Shown: one piece after another, positions 11,356 to 24,152 of the stretch | How the letters are laid out: every line of letters starts with the position of its first letter | Position numbering within the stretch: the stretch's first letter is position 1 | Origin: Bugula neritina | Taxonomy: Eukaryota; Bryozoa; Gymnolaemata; Cheilostomatida; Bugulidae | Assembly (NCBI GenBank): GCA_964035545.1 | Contig: OZ037772.1 | Coordinates: forward strand, 4,933,733-4,997,732 | Direction of reading: 5' to 3' | DNA: 64,000 nt | Notes under the pieces: model-generated | Database searches by the model: none | What the model saw: the letters and a program-made list of their open reading frames with translations, nothing else | Told to the model about the DNA's origin: nothing | Translations under genes and position numbers: made by a program

Positions 11356-14300
11356 TTTGCATGGCTTTACCCAATTTTGGTTTATTTTTTTATTTTGTTT
11401 CAGAGTATCCAAAAGGAAAGCTAAAATTTATTTAATATATATTATACTAACTTGAGCTTTACATATAATATCAAATAAATGCTGTGTTTTGTTAAAACAA
11501 TGTTTGCAACTTTGTAGTATATTCAAATTCATAATTTATTTGTAGAGTCACACAACAAGACACTACTCTGACACACTCACAAGTTGCCACTGATCCAGCA
11601 GTATAGATGATTGTTTTCTCCACTGGCTATGCTGTCACGCTTTACTGATGTGGTGTTTGAAACAATCCAATTGTTTGCCTACGCAGACTAGGGCGAGAAA
11701 AAAAGTGAGAAATGAAAGCTGTTTTTAACACCAACTACACTTAGTTTTTATTGAATGAAAAACAAAGTGAAATCATTAGTTATCAGTTAAATGACTAAAT
11801 CACTGTTTATAAAGATGAAACACAAATAATCTTATAATATGCTAATGAAATTTGGCTTTCAAATAGCTTTTTTCTGTATATTTGTTGAGGAAGTTTATCT
11901 TCAACAAAACTTCGTAGCTGTTGAGTATGTGGAGAGTATTTTATGTTGCATAAATTTATAGAGTAAAAGGTTCTTATCAAACTTTTACAACTTAACTCAT
12001 CTACGGTTTAAAAGTGTGAGTCACCCTTCACACTAGAGTTTTATAAAGTTTTAATGAATGTGCAGTATTTCATAAAATATTGTGTGTCTCGTAAATTTAG
12101 CTATTTATACCTTTTCAGTGAGATTGGAGTAAACACACCTCAAAATTAACATCTGGTATCACATTGATCTATCGCAAGTCAAAGTACACCTACTAACTCT
12201 TCCTTCCTTAATACCTGCTTGCTTTTGCACTTCTACTCATTTCATATACGTAACATTTCTCTTGCAGATGAATTACATCTTTTAAGTTGTAAAAGCCTTA
12301 AATAGCATGAAATTAATGAGGTTTAAACCGTGGCCACACTAACTATTGATGCGTTTATTGATGGGCTAAATTACACGAAAATATTGTCTCTTTCTTTTTA
12401 GTTTCACCTGAAGTATTACATACTATTGATGGAGGCTTTGCTGAAGTTTTTGGGTGATGATTTGTCAATACTTTTCCAGAGAAGATGATGCCACGGTGGC
12501 TGGCGTCATTATGCAGTTTCCAAATTTCTTTCGGCTTTGCTCTAGTGAAAATGTTGGAAAACAATCAACAAAAAGGTTTGTACCATAAACGAAGTTATTG
12601 TGTGCATGTTGCCAAAGCATAAAGTGTGCCGGACATTTTTAAGTTTCTGTTGAGTTGCGTTGATGCTTTTCCTGCATGAAAAAAGTTCCAGTTTCAGTTA
12701 ATATCACTTGCCGAGTACCCACCTATGTTTTAAATCATATTGATACATACGTTCTTTTTGTAATATTAAAAGTATAACTTGCTAAATTGCTATTCAATGC
12801 CCATTGAAGTTTCCAACTGTAATTAAGTAGTTGATTTGGCAGCATAGTATCGATGATTGATGAAGGCAGTCGATATAATTATAAGCATAAATATCTATAT
12901 CTACATGAAGATGTCATTCCCAATGATTGTTATTCTGAAGTCAGCTGATTAAGTTATCACAAACTAAACATTTTGACCAGCTTTTACAATGCAACTCGGT
13001 GAAATTTTAGACCTAGATAAATTGAATTTCTTACTGAAAATCGTGAAGGTATTAAAGTTTGAAGTGAAAGTTTAAAGGGTCATCTCTCTGCGAATTCTAA
13101 TAGCATGGTGCCAATTAGACTTGAAAAAATTTCAAGGCACTATAAAGCACTAAGCCCATTCTTACAAGTAGTTTCAAAGTGCACTGGAATTTCAGTTTAC
13201 TTGTCATTGTATAGAATCCTGATCTACACTATATAGCATTCACTATTGCCTGCTTCTTCTAAGCATCTATAATGTTTGCTTTGAGAAGTGAATTTCTACT
13301 TGGTATTTTTTCCTTATCGTTCTGTTTGCCAGTAGTCTTAATTTAATGGATTTTCCCTTTTCAAAAGTGGTTGTGACAATCAAAACACATCATGCAGCCT
13401 GCAACGACACAATCAGTCAGTAATTTCTTCCATTAAAGTAGCTCTTCTGGTTACTCTTACTCACCTAAAAGCCTGAGCCTCATTCAAATTGCAAGTTTTT
13501 AGAGTTGTTAATTTTTCATGCAGTCTTTCATTTTCTTTTGTTAGGCACAAAATTAGTATTCACTAGACCTAATCTTTCATCTGCATGTATGCCTATTGTT
13601 TGTTCATTAAAGAAAAATCTCTGCTGAATATTGAACTAATAATGAAAACGAATTCCCTAAACTAAAAGTAGCAGTGTGATTTTGGTATTACAATCAGTTG
13701 TTAGCATAGAGTCAAGTTATTGACAGGAATTTTCAAATTGAAATGAATGAATTTCATTGTAAGTCAGCAAGATTTAGTCTAAGTAAACATAGCATTACAT
13801 CATGTTCTTATTTAACATTGGTAGAAGGCAACATTTATTTTAAGGACTGTTGTAAACTTAAATGTAATTTTAGGTACTTTCCATGTTTGTTATTGTAGAT
13901 GGTCTTGTTCTTTGGAATGGATGTGACAACTCCTTGTGTCAAACTTAACTGATTGACTACTGAATCCCAATCATGTTTTGCCAAAAAATGTGAAAATGGA
14001 GTGCATGTCTACTTTATTTGAGAAAATATTAAAAATACTTTTGAAACTTCATCTAGCCAAACAATACAACAGTTTCATTTTATTAAAAAACGTCATTTGC
14101 CCAAAATGTATTATGTAATCGAACAATTTCTAGAAAAAACAGTGCTTTCCTCCAGTTTTGCTAATGAATTACATATTTAATTACATGCTTGTCTTTATAA
14201 TTTTATTAATTGTTTTTTCTGGTGAGTCAATTCAACCTCGAAAAGTCTGAATTTCAGACTTAATTTCAAGCTAGAATATTCACATTTTTAGGTCTGCGTT

Positions 14301-15289
14301 TGCAAACATTGTTGTGTTACTTTACTTTTTATATTTTTTGAAATAGATATTTTTTTAGCTTGTGCCTATTCATGATTAGAAGAGTATAATAATATTTAAT
14401 TTTTCTTCAATTTTAATAGATGAAAATGTTGATCAGTTGGAGTATTCAGTTTAGCTGAATTTTACTTGCTTCTGCGAAAACAATCTTTTGGAGTTGTCTG
14501 CCCTCTCTTTAGGTAATTTTTTGACCTATGGTCAATGCAATAATTATAACTTTTTAAAGATGCTTGTGAACCTAACAATATAGCACAACTATCAAACCAC
14601 ATTATTTATTCAATATCTGCATAAAATTTAGCCAATAATCTGCCACCCAATGAGCTTGAAAAGATATTAGAATTCTAGCTCAGTGCTGCCATCAATGTAG
14701 ATATTTATAATGATATAAAGCCAAAACTCATTATTTATAATGATATAAAGCCAAAACTCATTATTGCATGAAATTATCTAACCATTCCTGACGAAGAATC
14801 GAGATAATAACTCCAAAGTTGGTCAGTTGAAACCACAGCAATAATACTTTAATCCTTATAATTGTCAGGTTTAATTTTATACCAAGCCCCAATAAGTACA
14901 TATCACTATGACAACACAGCCTAAGCACCTCCAATGCAAGAAATTTAGTATTGTGGTGCTACAAATCCTCCAGTTGCAAATGAGTAGAGCTTTCATGATT
15001 ATTGGTCTACCATAATGTTTATTTAGTTTTAAGGACTAGCATAAATGCTATTATATGTGGAAGGTATTTGAAAAGCTTCCAACTCCATCTTCAACTACGG
15101 GCTATTATAATTATGCCGATAAACGAGATACTACACTCAGACTGCCCTGTTATAGTACTATGATTGGCTACTGCAAAATTTTTGCCGATAGACAACATTT
15201 ATTTATGATGTAATGTATCTCGTATTGGTACATAAGTGTTATGTCTGAGGACGAGATACTGTGAAATTATGCCCTGTCAAATTTATATA
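11356..15289. other. AT-rich, no gene recognised
   Basis: No coding region can be supported. The only longer ORF (12355-12564, - strand, 69 codons) has no recognisable motif. Confidence 0.6.
14702..14761 (+). repeat. Perfect 30-bp tandem duplication
   Basis: Two identical 30-bp units (14702-14731 and 14732-14761), followed by the first four bases of a third. Lack of divergence suggests a recent duplication. Confidence 0.97.
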
Positions 15290-15480
15290 ATAATACGGCT
15301 TGTTTGAAATTATTGTGAAATTTGCCTTCAACTTTTGGTATTAGGTTTTATTTAATTACTAATAAGTGACAAGATTTTTTGTCTTAACTTAACTAGTCAA
15401 TAGCATTTTAAGTGCATTTTCTATTCTAAAAAGCTGTTCAAAGTGATAGGAGACCAAAATTCTCAATATATAGAATCAAT
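15290..15480 (+). repeat. Dispersed repeat, copy 1 of 3
   Basis: Shares GCTTGTTTGA, ACTTTTG, TTTAATTACTAA and TTTTCTATTxTAAAAA blocks in the same order with 33885-34060 (+), and part of it inverted at about 20730-20860. No ORF. Family unknown. Confidence 0.55.
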
Positions 15481-15839
15481 CATTTCAATTAGCGACCTCA
15501 AAGCGACTGCCTGCGAACTGAAAAAACCAAAACAATAACAAAATTCGATAAAACCAAGCATAACATTGCAATTTGAACATTTTTGTTTATTGTATATTTT
15601 ATAAAAAATGCCTAAATAAAATCAGCTGGGTGGGCATAATTTAATAACAGTTTGTTGCATTGAAAACTTGCTAGTCATTTATTCAGACTTGATGTTTATA
15701 ATCATTTGTAGACTACTAAGCTAAGTTATTAACATCACTTACAAAAAAATTTGGAGCAACTTTACCACGAACGTGTTTCTAATGTTGCGTTTTGTTCTGA
15801 TGAGAGGACAAATCCCAAAACAGCTGCTGTCCATAGATT

Positions 15840-16527
<688 letters not shown>

Positions 16528-16549
16528 CTTTACGAGCTAGCAATTTAAT

Positions 16550-16828
16550 TATAAATAGGTATACGAGAAACATTGTTGATTTATTACTTTATTATAGGTA
16601 AAATAATTCTACTAATATTTCGGGTACCACTGTACCCATCTTCAGAGTAGCAATGAATGAAATTCAAAAATTATTATGTTACGTTAGACGTTATGCATGA
16701 CACAAAGAATAGAGAGTGGCAGTTATTGTAAATTATTGAAACTTAGGGAGATAATCTTATTTTATATATTACGCAGGTCAAAAATTAATTATACTGATTG
16801 TTTTGCATGAAAAATAAATTAGAGTTGA

Positions 16829-16868
<40 letters not shown>

Positions 16869-16902
16869 GATATCCAAGTATAAATAGCAAGAATTAGTGA
16901 AA
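16550..16902. repeat. Left arm of a long hairpin
   Basis: Reverse-complementary to 17001-17331. The arms are 353 and 331 bp, and the 22-bp difference equals the difference between an A35 run here (16830-16864) and a T13 run in the other arm (17039-17051). Read by eye, only one substitution separates them outside that run (16810). The 98-bp spacer is 16903-17000. The outer end lies 22 bp from a (TA)n tract. Could be a fold-back or Penelope-type inverted unit. A chimeric assembly artefact is the main alternative. Confidence 0.95.
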
Positions 16903-17000
16903 CTATGCGAGAGTTGAGTAGTGTGGAGCTATTGATATAGTTTTAGTGGTATGGAGTAATTTTGTTTATTAAGTTGCGGTTTTATTTGTTTATTTATTTA

Positions 17001-17322
17001 TTTCACTAATTCTTGCTATTTATACTTGGATATCTATATTTTTTTTTTTTTGTCAACTCTAATTTATTTTTTATGCAAAACAATCAGTATAATTAATTTT
17101 TGACCTGCGTAATATATAAAATAAGATTATCTCCCTAAGTTTCAATAATTTACAATAACTGCCACTCTCTATTCTTTGTGTCATGCATAACGTCTAACGT
17201 AACATAATAATTTTTGAATTTCATTCATTGCTACTCTGAAGATGGGTACAGTGGTACCCGAAATATTAGTAGAATTATTTTACCTATAATAAAGTAATAA
17301 ATCAACAATGTTTCTCGTATAC

Positions 17323-17331
<9 letters not shown>
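17001..17331. repeat. Right arm of a long hairpin
   Basis: Partner of 16550-16902. It runs directly into a second (TA)n tract at 17329-17369, so the fold-back unit sits inside TA repeats. Contains a hammerhead-like core at 17231-17272 on the + strand, and the left arm carries the same core inverted at 16609-16650. Confidence 0.95.
17231..17272 (+). ncRNA. Possible minimal hammerhead ribozyme motif
   Basis: CTACT (stem I), CTGAAGA core (17236-17242), stem II GGGTAC/GTACCC with an AGTG loop (17244-17259), GAAA (17260-17263), a very short stem III and AGTAG closing stem I. The order matches a type-I hammerhead with minimal stem III, as described in Penelope-like elements. Deviations are an extra T between the core and stem II and a U at the expected cleavage base. 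The inverted copy lies in the left arm. Activity is unproven. Confidence 0.35.

Positions 17332-17369
<38 letters not shown>
17329..17369. repeat. (TA)n microsatellite
   Basis: Abuts the right hairpin arm. Confidence 0.95.
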
Positions 17370-17372
<3 letters not shown>

Positions 17373-18170
17373 GTAAATTTAAAAGATGCAGTTTTAGCAC
17401 AATATTTATCTATATCTATGCAGGGACAGGGAAACTTTGCAACTCAATTGCAGATATTTCTAAAGTTAGTAAAATTTAAAGTACTTGATGTTGCAAAAAC
17501 ATTTAGTATATTTGGTTCTCATCATAATGTTTGAAAGTTTATTTTCATTACTGTCTGAAATCTATCTAATCAAATAACATTAAGTATTATAACAATTAAT
17601 AGCATAGTATAGTAGTCATTTATAGTTTTTATCAAGATACAAGACTTTCAACTTATTGATTATATTTTAAAGCAGATGTGAAGAGGTTTATCAATAGAAT
17701 ACAATTTCTATTTTAATTCAAATTGATTTATATATCAGCCTATATGTATATACATTGGTGTTGCCACTCTTTTGGAGTTATACTATATATACGTGAATAT
17801 TGTAAAGAGTTGTGCTCCTGTGTATATTGAAAGGACAACTCCTCGGCTTTTATTCTGTTCTCCTAATGCGTAGCATCTCTAGTACACTCAGCCTAACAAT
17901 GTCTACATTACTACACTACCGACGTACGCTCTGAACAAAGGGAGGATCAACTAAATAGAATGGAACTAACAATGACACTGACATGGGCTAGTCAGTAGTG
18001 CACTTGAATAAGCGCAGTTGACCGGTGGCATTGATTTAGATAGGTTGCGTTATGCTGTTATATATATATATATAGCGGCAAACTTATCTGACGAGTGCAC
18101 ATCGTTTTTGTGTACAAAACTACTAGTAATAAATGCCATTATATTAATAAAATATCATTTTATTTCTTCT

Positions 18171-18368
<198 letters not shown>

Positions 18369-18557
18369 GTTATAAAAGCAGGTAGTTCTGCTAAACAACA
18401 TTGAGTAGAATAATAGGTAAATAACATGATTGTTTACACTCCATTTTATTTTTATAGCGTGCAATATAAAAATTTTTATCTAGCAATATAAAACATTGCT
18501 TAGAGCAAGTTATAAAAGCAGCTAGTTCTGCCAATCAATATTGAATAGAATAATAAG
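18369..18557 (+). repeat. ~49-bp direct repeat pair, 140 bp apart
   Basis: 18369-18417 and 18509-18557 share GTTATAAAAGCA, TAGTTCTGC and TAGAATAATA with a few substitutions. The first begins at the edge of the (TA)n tract. Confidence 0.8.
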
Positions 18558-19347
18558 TTGCTAACCAGAGTTGTCATCTCTCTATATCAAAGTTCATTTT
18601 AATACAATATGCTGATGCACCAGTCCTCTGAACTTTATTTTCTTATCAATAATTTCATTATACTATATAAAATAGAGGTTATGAATTATGAATTTGTACA
18701 GAAGCTTTTTTACTTTTTGCAAGCAAATTGCCTGAAAAAGTTTTGCTAGTAGGCATATGCAGCACTCAATAAGGTATATGAACTTGCTCTAGGTTATTTC
18801 ATTCTCATGATATTATTCAAGTAGTTCTTTTAGCATCTAAAAATAAGCTGCATTGTTTACAGATAATCTCTGTGTCTCTATATGTCTCTGGTTATTTTAT
18901 ATACAGTTTAACAATTTATGCCTTTTTAAATATTTCCATGTTAGATAGACATTGAGGATTGGTTTGCATTTTCTTAAACTGATTCGAAATGTGTTGTTGA
19001 CAAATGTTGCATACTGCTCACCAACACCAAGCACTCTGTATGCAAACTTGCTAGACTCCTGTATGAATGTACCAAGTAGATAATTACATACACTGACAGC
19101 TTACTGATCTGATGACATGATAAGAATATTTAATATGAATACTTACCAACTGAGTTTGGTCACTAAAAAGTGATAGTGAGGAATCAACAAAATTTTCGAA
19201 AGAACAAGTTCAAGGTTATGTGGAATAAAAGTGAAGGAAATAAAATCAGCATCTTATCTGCCAATGAGATGCTTGGAGCAGGCAAGAAGTTGTTGTTGTT
19301 TTTTTGCAACGAAACAAGTATTATAGCTGAGATCCAGGGACATTATT

Positions 19348-19660
19348 TATAGATACTAAAAAGCAGTGTTTGAAAAACTGGTGAACCTATCCTCTGCTAA
19401 TATTAAAAGGTCAACAGCAATGTAGTTTCTGTATAAATACAAGTGTGACCTATTTTAATGTCAGAGTGCATTGTAATATAATCACGTTACATAATACAAA
19501 GGCTATAAAATGATTGGGAGGATGAAATGAAACTTCATTCTGTTTACTGCTCTACTTGCTACTCTGCTAGTATAACTACATCTTAACTACAGCAGCACAT
19601 GACTACTTCCCATAACTCTAGTATTGTAATGGGTATGGGACATGTATGCCCCGTTTTTCT
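19348..19660 (+). repeat. Dispersed repeat with TATA-type core, copy 1
   Basis: Closely similar to 27603-27925. Contains AAAGGCTATAAAA (19498-19510) upstream of GATGAAATGAAACTTC. It immediately precedes the LTR-like sequence of gypsy-1. Because both the repeat and the start of that LTR recur together at 27603-28050, one locus is probably a duplicate of the other. Confidence 0.8.
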
Positions 19661-19667
19661 ATAATGG

Positions 19668-20112
19668 CATATAAACACTTACATGTGAAGCGTAACTGTA
19701 TTATATTTACAAATGTATTATAACATTCCCTTTTCAACGCTCAGGGTAACACTGTGAAATACCACACTCTCTGCAGTACTGGTGCAGGGTACCACAAGAG
19801 CCGCCAGGGTCCCCACTGCCAGAACATATTGGCCAACCAGAGTACAGCCTCCCCACATAAGGAGGGCCTCTCGGGCGCCCAGACTTATCCGACGCTTCGA
19901 TTTGTTACAAAGCTCACTGCTGTATTAAATCTTTGTCTTTTATACTTTTTTACATTGATGTAATATTTTATAATTAGTGTTTCAAATATATCTATTTGTT
20001 CAACTGTAACAACTACTTCGTTCTCTCCAACAAACCTCTTATGAAGGTTATGCTCTAATAGTGCAAACACACAATATTATCCAAACTGGTAGTAGTCAGC
20101 AAAACCCTATTA
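19668..20112 (+). repeat. 5' LTR-like sequence of gypsy-1
   Basis: Its start (ATAAACACTTACATG, then GAAGCGTAACTG.ATTATA, then ATAACATTCCCTT) recurs at 24155-24240 downstream of the coding fragments and at 27926-28050. It ends just before a primer-binding-like site at 20114. TG...CA termini are not preserved, so the boundaries are approximate. Confidence 0.6.
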
Positions 20113-20113
20113 T

Positions 20114-20130
20114 TGGTGGCATCGGTGAGA
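20114..20130 (+). other. Degenerate primer-binding site of gypsy-1
   Basis: TGGTGGCATCGGTGAGA is aligned with the PBS of gypsy-3 (TGGTGGCAGCGGTGGGAT), which complements the 3' end of animal tRNA-Leu. Two substitutions in the shared 17 bases. Confidence 0.55.
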
Positions 20131-20893
20131 TAATTGTGTGCAGATGCAACTGCTACTCTTCGGAAAGAGGATTATAGATGGCCAAAGCTGGAAGAGAAAA
20201 GTGCTGGAAGAAAAGCTGTCAGTGGAGACAACGAACCATCGTCAGAGCCTATATGTCCCTGAAAGCGACACTATCCACAGATCAATGGATCATATATGGT
20301 CTTTTGCGTATATAAACAATAGCGCTTACTTTAAACTTCCAGTTTTCAACCGGACAGCCTAAATGTTTTTGAAATTAATGTTGATGGTGCAGCTTAGTAA
20401 TCATGGGATACTTATAGCCATTAAATTTGATTAAATTAATAGCTACCAAGCCAGCTATTTGATTTTCAATGTAATTCCTAAATTTCAAAATTATCGCTAA
20501 ATTTTTATGCTACTTCTAAATGCAACAAACTGCTGTTAAAACATACATAGCCAATTTTTTATTCAGTTGCTATTCAGAAAACATCCAAATAGACAGAAAT
20601 GTTAAAGTCACAGAATTTTTAAGTTGCTTTAACAATTTGTTTTATCATTTTGAATTTTCAATGGCGGTTTTGAGAGGTCAAATTAAAATGACTGATTTTA
20701 GCTAGAATTTCGTTCTCCTGTCACTTTAAACAAGCTTTTTATAATAGAAAATATTCGTAAAATTATAATACCCAAGTTATTTGAGGCCAAAATCCAGTAT
20801 AACCTTTTATTAATGAAATTGAAACTTATGCAAAATGTGTTAGCAAATTTCGCGATAAACTCAAGCGAGACATAAAATTACGTAACTTCAAAG

Positions 20894-21334
20894 TTGATCG
20901 CAAAAGGGTTAAAGGTGAGGCCAAAACTCTTGAGACTCAAAATAATCCGATACATGGAAGAGGAGGCAGGCAGCAAAATATCTAGTGACAGAGATTGTAT
21001 GAAAGCCCACATTCCTAATGTTAGTGAAGATGTAGAGCAATTTATTCAAGAGTTAAGAAACGTAGTGACTATCTCTAAGTGGGCACCTAAGGTTGCACTC
21101 CTACAACAGCGGTTAAGAACTAATGTCCGCAGCATTTTTGCTGCAAACGAGCCCGATTTGGCATATCAGCTATTGATGCCAGGGGTTTGCTTCCAAGGGT
21201 TTAGCGCAAACCATGCACACCCTTGCAAGAGCACGCCACCAAACAGTTGGCACAAATCGCGCATGGCAAATTGTCACCGGCAAACTGAGAGCGTTACACC
21301 TACAGTGCCATTGTGCAATCATTGGGTGACCTAG
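20894..21334 (+). pseudogene. gag fragment of gypsy-1
   Basis: 146 codons, open. Residues about 50-80 contain SEDVEQFIQEL, a W/P pair, and LLQQRL, aligning with EEDVEQFVTEF...TLIQLRL in the gag of gypsy-2 (47836-48567). This is the capsid-type region of Ty3/gypsy gag, which packages element RNA. After about residue 95 the similarity fades, indicating a frameshift. The full gypsy-2 gag before its knuckle is 243 residues. Family assignment is firm and function is lost. Confidence 0.75.
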
Positions 21335-21588
21335 AACTTCACCACCAATTCCTGCAAAATGGAGTCAAAACAAGGTGAGAAAAGGAGAGGCTCAATTGCA
21401 GGCTAAACAGTTGCACAGGAGCTGTGTGAGCTCTCATCAGGTTGAGACAGAGCTGTTGGACACTACACCCGAGTCTGAACTGACAGCTCACGTAGCCATC
21501 ACCGCAAGCCCTTTTTCAGCCACTGGATTTGCCCACATTACAGAGGTAGTGGAAAAATTAGTGGCAGCACCGGCGCAGTCCCAGATGG

Positions 21589-21825
21589 TTGGCCTGCTCA
21601 CAGACTCAAAATGTCGAGGCAGACCTTGCCACCGTATGGGCTACCGCATGTTGGGAATGTGGTAGTTGCAGACATCTTTGCAGGGAATGTCTGCAACTCA
21701 TGCGACAGGAGTTAAGCCAGCTTGGCCTATTGCCTTATTTACCAGTCGCAGGTCGGAGGTTACTCACCGGTTGTGAGAGTTGCTTAAAATCTGCAAAGAT
21801 GTCAAGAGTGCCTCCAACCAAATAG
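21589..21825 (+). pseudogene. gag zinc-knuckle fragment of gypsy-1
   Basis: An open stretch with an intact CX2CX4HX4C zinc knuckle (CWECGSCRHLCREC, 21649-21690), the RNA-binding motif at the end of retroviral-type nucleocapsid. It matches CWGCGSGGHFLRKC of gypsy-2 at 47768-47809. The sequence on either side does not align well, so only the knuckle can be assigned with confidence. Confidence 0.75.
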
Positions 21826-21956
21826 CAGGTGCCAAGGAGGACTGGCAAGCTGTACGACAGACGTATTGCTCCTACCTGGTCACTTCAGAACTTTTTTAAT
21901 AGCCTGCAAAAAAGTGGTCTGTTCAAGAAGTAAAACAGCCTCCCGAGTCCAAAGAT

Positions 21957-22430
21957 GTGACTCTGCAACCTCTGAGACAACTTCGTAGCCGTCAGACGCA
22001 TGCCTTGCCCAAACTCAAAACTTCAAAAGCGTTACATGCGGAGGCCGAGAGCGCTAAGAGAATTAAAGTACAACCCTATGGCAGCAGCCAATTTTTGCCA
22101 CTCAAAATACTAGGAAAAACTGCTACCATCCTGCTGAATTTGGGATTTACTAGGAACCTTTTGAGACGTTGACTCTTCAACACACTCAGCATGAAAGACC
22201 AGACTGCACCAAGAGGTATATGACATGTTGGCAGACGAGGCATGCATTCTCGTTTAAGGCATCATTGAGCTTGGTAGTGGAGTCTGAAATCAGGCAAATA
22301 GTGACACCCTTATTGTTAGCCAGCTCGAGAAAGACGCCATCCTTTGGATGTCATTCTTGATGCAACATGAGTGCTATATAGACTTTAGCAAGTCGGCAGT
22401 AGTTATGACTGGATGAAAGCTCACTAGGGA
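21957..22430 (+). pseudogene. Aspartic protease fragment of gypsy-1
   Basis: VQPYGSSQFLPLKILGK (about 22070-22120) aligns with AQPYGGSYFLPGKLAGK of gypsy-2. The catalytic DTG is replaced by Asn-Leu-Gly (LLNLGFTRNLL), so even an intact frame could not cleave. After a frameshift, CYIDFSKSAVV (about 22370-22405) matches the end of the same protease region. The retroviral-type protease would process the Gag-Pol polyprotein. Confidence 0.75.
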
Positions 22431-22799
22431 GAGGGTGTTGAGGTAGTGCAAAGCTGCATGATGTATAGACACTCCCGGGCCACGATTCTAGGTTAATTAT
22501 AAGCAGATCTCTCAGCTTGGAGTGGTGGAGGAGGCTCACAAAAGGATCCAACTCGCAAATAGCCTAGACCGGGTAAACCATAGGGGAGATCCTGGTGCAG
22601 TGCGTAGACCCCTTCGCGGAGCCGGTAGAATGAATGGCTGGTGCCATGGGGGGGGCAAGATTTACACTGTGCAGAAAGAAGATGTGGAGCTGTCATTGGG
22701 TGCAATAACATAGGGCTCCAGTAGACCCACCATGGGCAGTAGCGGACCGATCCTAGACCACGGCGCAGACGTTTAAAGACGTGCCTGTGCTGATTGCAG

Positions 22800-23105
22800 G
22801 AGTAACAGGGAACGCTTGATAATGGTGCAGTTGCTTAGTGAGGACAATGACATGTTTAGTAGTGAGCACCATGACGTGAGCTTAACCAAGGCTGTCTGTC
22901 ATGAAATTTCTCTGGCTGCAAAAATGGTCCCAATCCGGAAGCCTACAAGCAGGTTGGGCCCTGAAAAGAAGTGGTAGGTGAGCCAGCAAGTACACAACCT
23001 TCTGGACCGTGACCTGATAGAGCCAGTACACGGAAGACGGATGGGAGCTGGCAGTTTTGTGTGGATTAGCGCAAGTTAAACAGCGTGACAATACACGACG
23101 CATTC
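22800..23105 (+). pseudogene. RT N-terminal fragment of gypsy-1
   Basis: With stops, translates to VSLTKAVCHEISLAA, IRKPTSRLGPEKK, LLDRDLIEPVHG and VTIHDAF, collinear with the linker and fingers of the gypsy-2 RT (LTKTVCHEIPLAA..., LLNRDLIEPGHGAWSSP, SVTIQDAYPLP). The palm with the catalytic Asp pair is absent. At 23106 the element sequence is interrupted by about 300 bp of AT-rich DNA. Confidence 0.75.
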
Positions 23106-23454
23106 AAAATTATTTAAATATTAAAATTTATTAGTTAATGATGCTAGCATTAACTTTTACTGCTTGCCTACAGACGTTTGTTTTCAAAACTACATCATCG
23201 GCAAAATGACATATATTATAAAAGCAGAAATGCAAACTACATGAAACTGTTTTAATTTAATTTGCTAAAAGCTAAGACGTGAATTAAAATAAAGAAAGTG
23301 TGCTCTCTAAATGATAATAAGCCAAATAGATCAAACACGCACAAGCTTGCTGCACTTCTCACTCACAAGGTTAGACGCATAAACATCCTGCACATGATGT
23401 CTCATTTTTGGGCTAAATTGGTTTTCTTGCACGTCACATGCCTGCAAAACGCGT

Positions 23455-24007
23455 CAAGTGGCCCTACGCTAAATTGGCTAACCGAAATAAGCGTCCACTG
23501 GCAGTGGACCCATGAAGAACAGCAAGCGCTCAATGGCCTCAAGTGTAATTGCCTGGTAAAAGCACCTATCTTGGCATAACCCGATCCTGCTAAGGAATAC
23601 ATTCTGGACACTGATGCCAGCAATTACAATGTCGGTGCAGTAATTTTACAGATTCAGGATGGCCGAGATGTGGTCATTTCTTATTACAACAAGGCTCTCT
23701 CTACCGGTAAAAGGAATTACTGCACCGCCAGGAAAAAGCTCCTGGCAATAACTGACGCAGTCAAGCCTTTCCAACCTCACCTAAATGGGAGGATGTTACT
23801 GCTGCAGACGGATCATGCCTTGTTGATATGGCTGTGCAAGAGAGCTTAACCCTCCAGTCAGATTGCATGATGGCTCAAAATCCTGGCCGAGTTTTCCTAC
23901 CAGATCAAATATCGACCAAGATAAAACACGGCAATGCAGACGGGTTGAGCCGGCATCCTGAAAGAGGGTGCAAACACGGACCGCAGTACGCCTCATACGA
24001 GCACATC
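23455..24007 (+). pseudogene. RNase H fragment of gypsy-1
   Basis: Starts in the RT-RNase H connection (HWQWTHEEQQALNGLK, LVKAPILA) and continues through the RNase H core with ILDTDASNYNVGAV (DTDAS at 23607-23621), GRDVVISYYNKALS and NYCTARKKLLA to WLKILAEFSYQIKY. Stops interrupt it at 23577, 23848 and elsewhere. RNase H would remove the RNA template during reverse transcription. The order and wording match gypsy-3 at 54094-54777. Confidence 0.8.
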
Positions 24008-24130
24008 TGAGACTGTCAACTTCTTGGTGTTAAATCGAGAGATTCGTATCTCAACTACCGGAACTACCATGTTCCAGATTCCCAAAGCTCTGTAGATGTG
24101 TACGTGGAAGAACTAGTAGAGAGAATGAGA
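24008..24130 (+). pseudogene. Integrase C-terminal tail fragment of gypsy-1
   Basis: ETVNFLVLNREIR and YVEELVERMRAEHEVFCE align with ETPNFLMLGRETR and YVDKLVKRMGTAHEVLRE of gypsy-2 (44190-44966). It follows RNase H directly, so the zinc-binding domain and the catalytic DD35E core have been deleted. Confidence 0.75.
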
Positions 24131-24152
24131 GCTGAGCATGAAGTGTTTTGTG

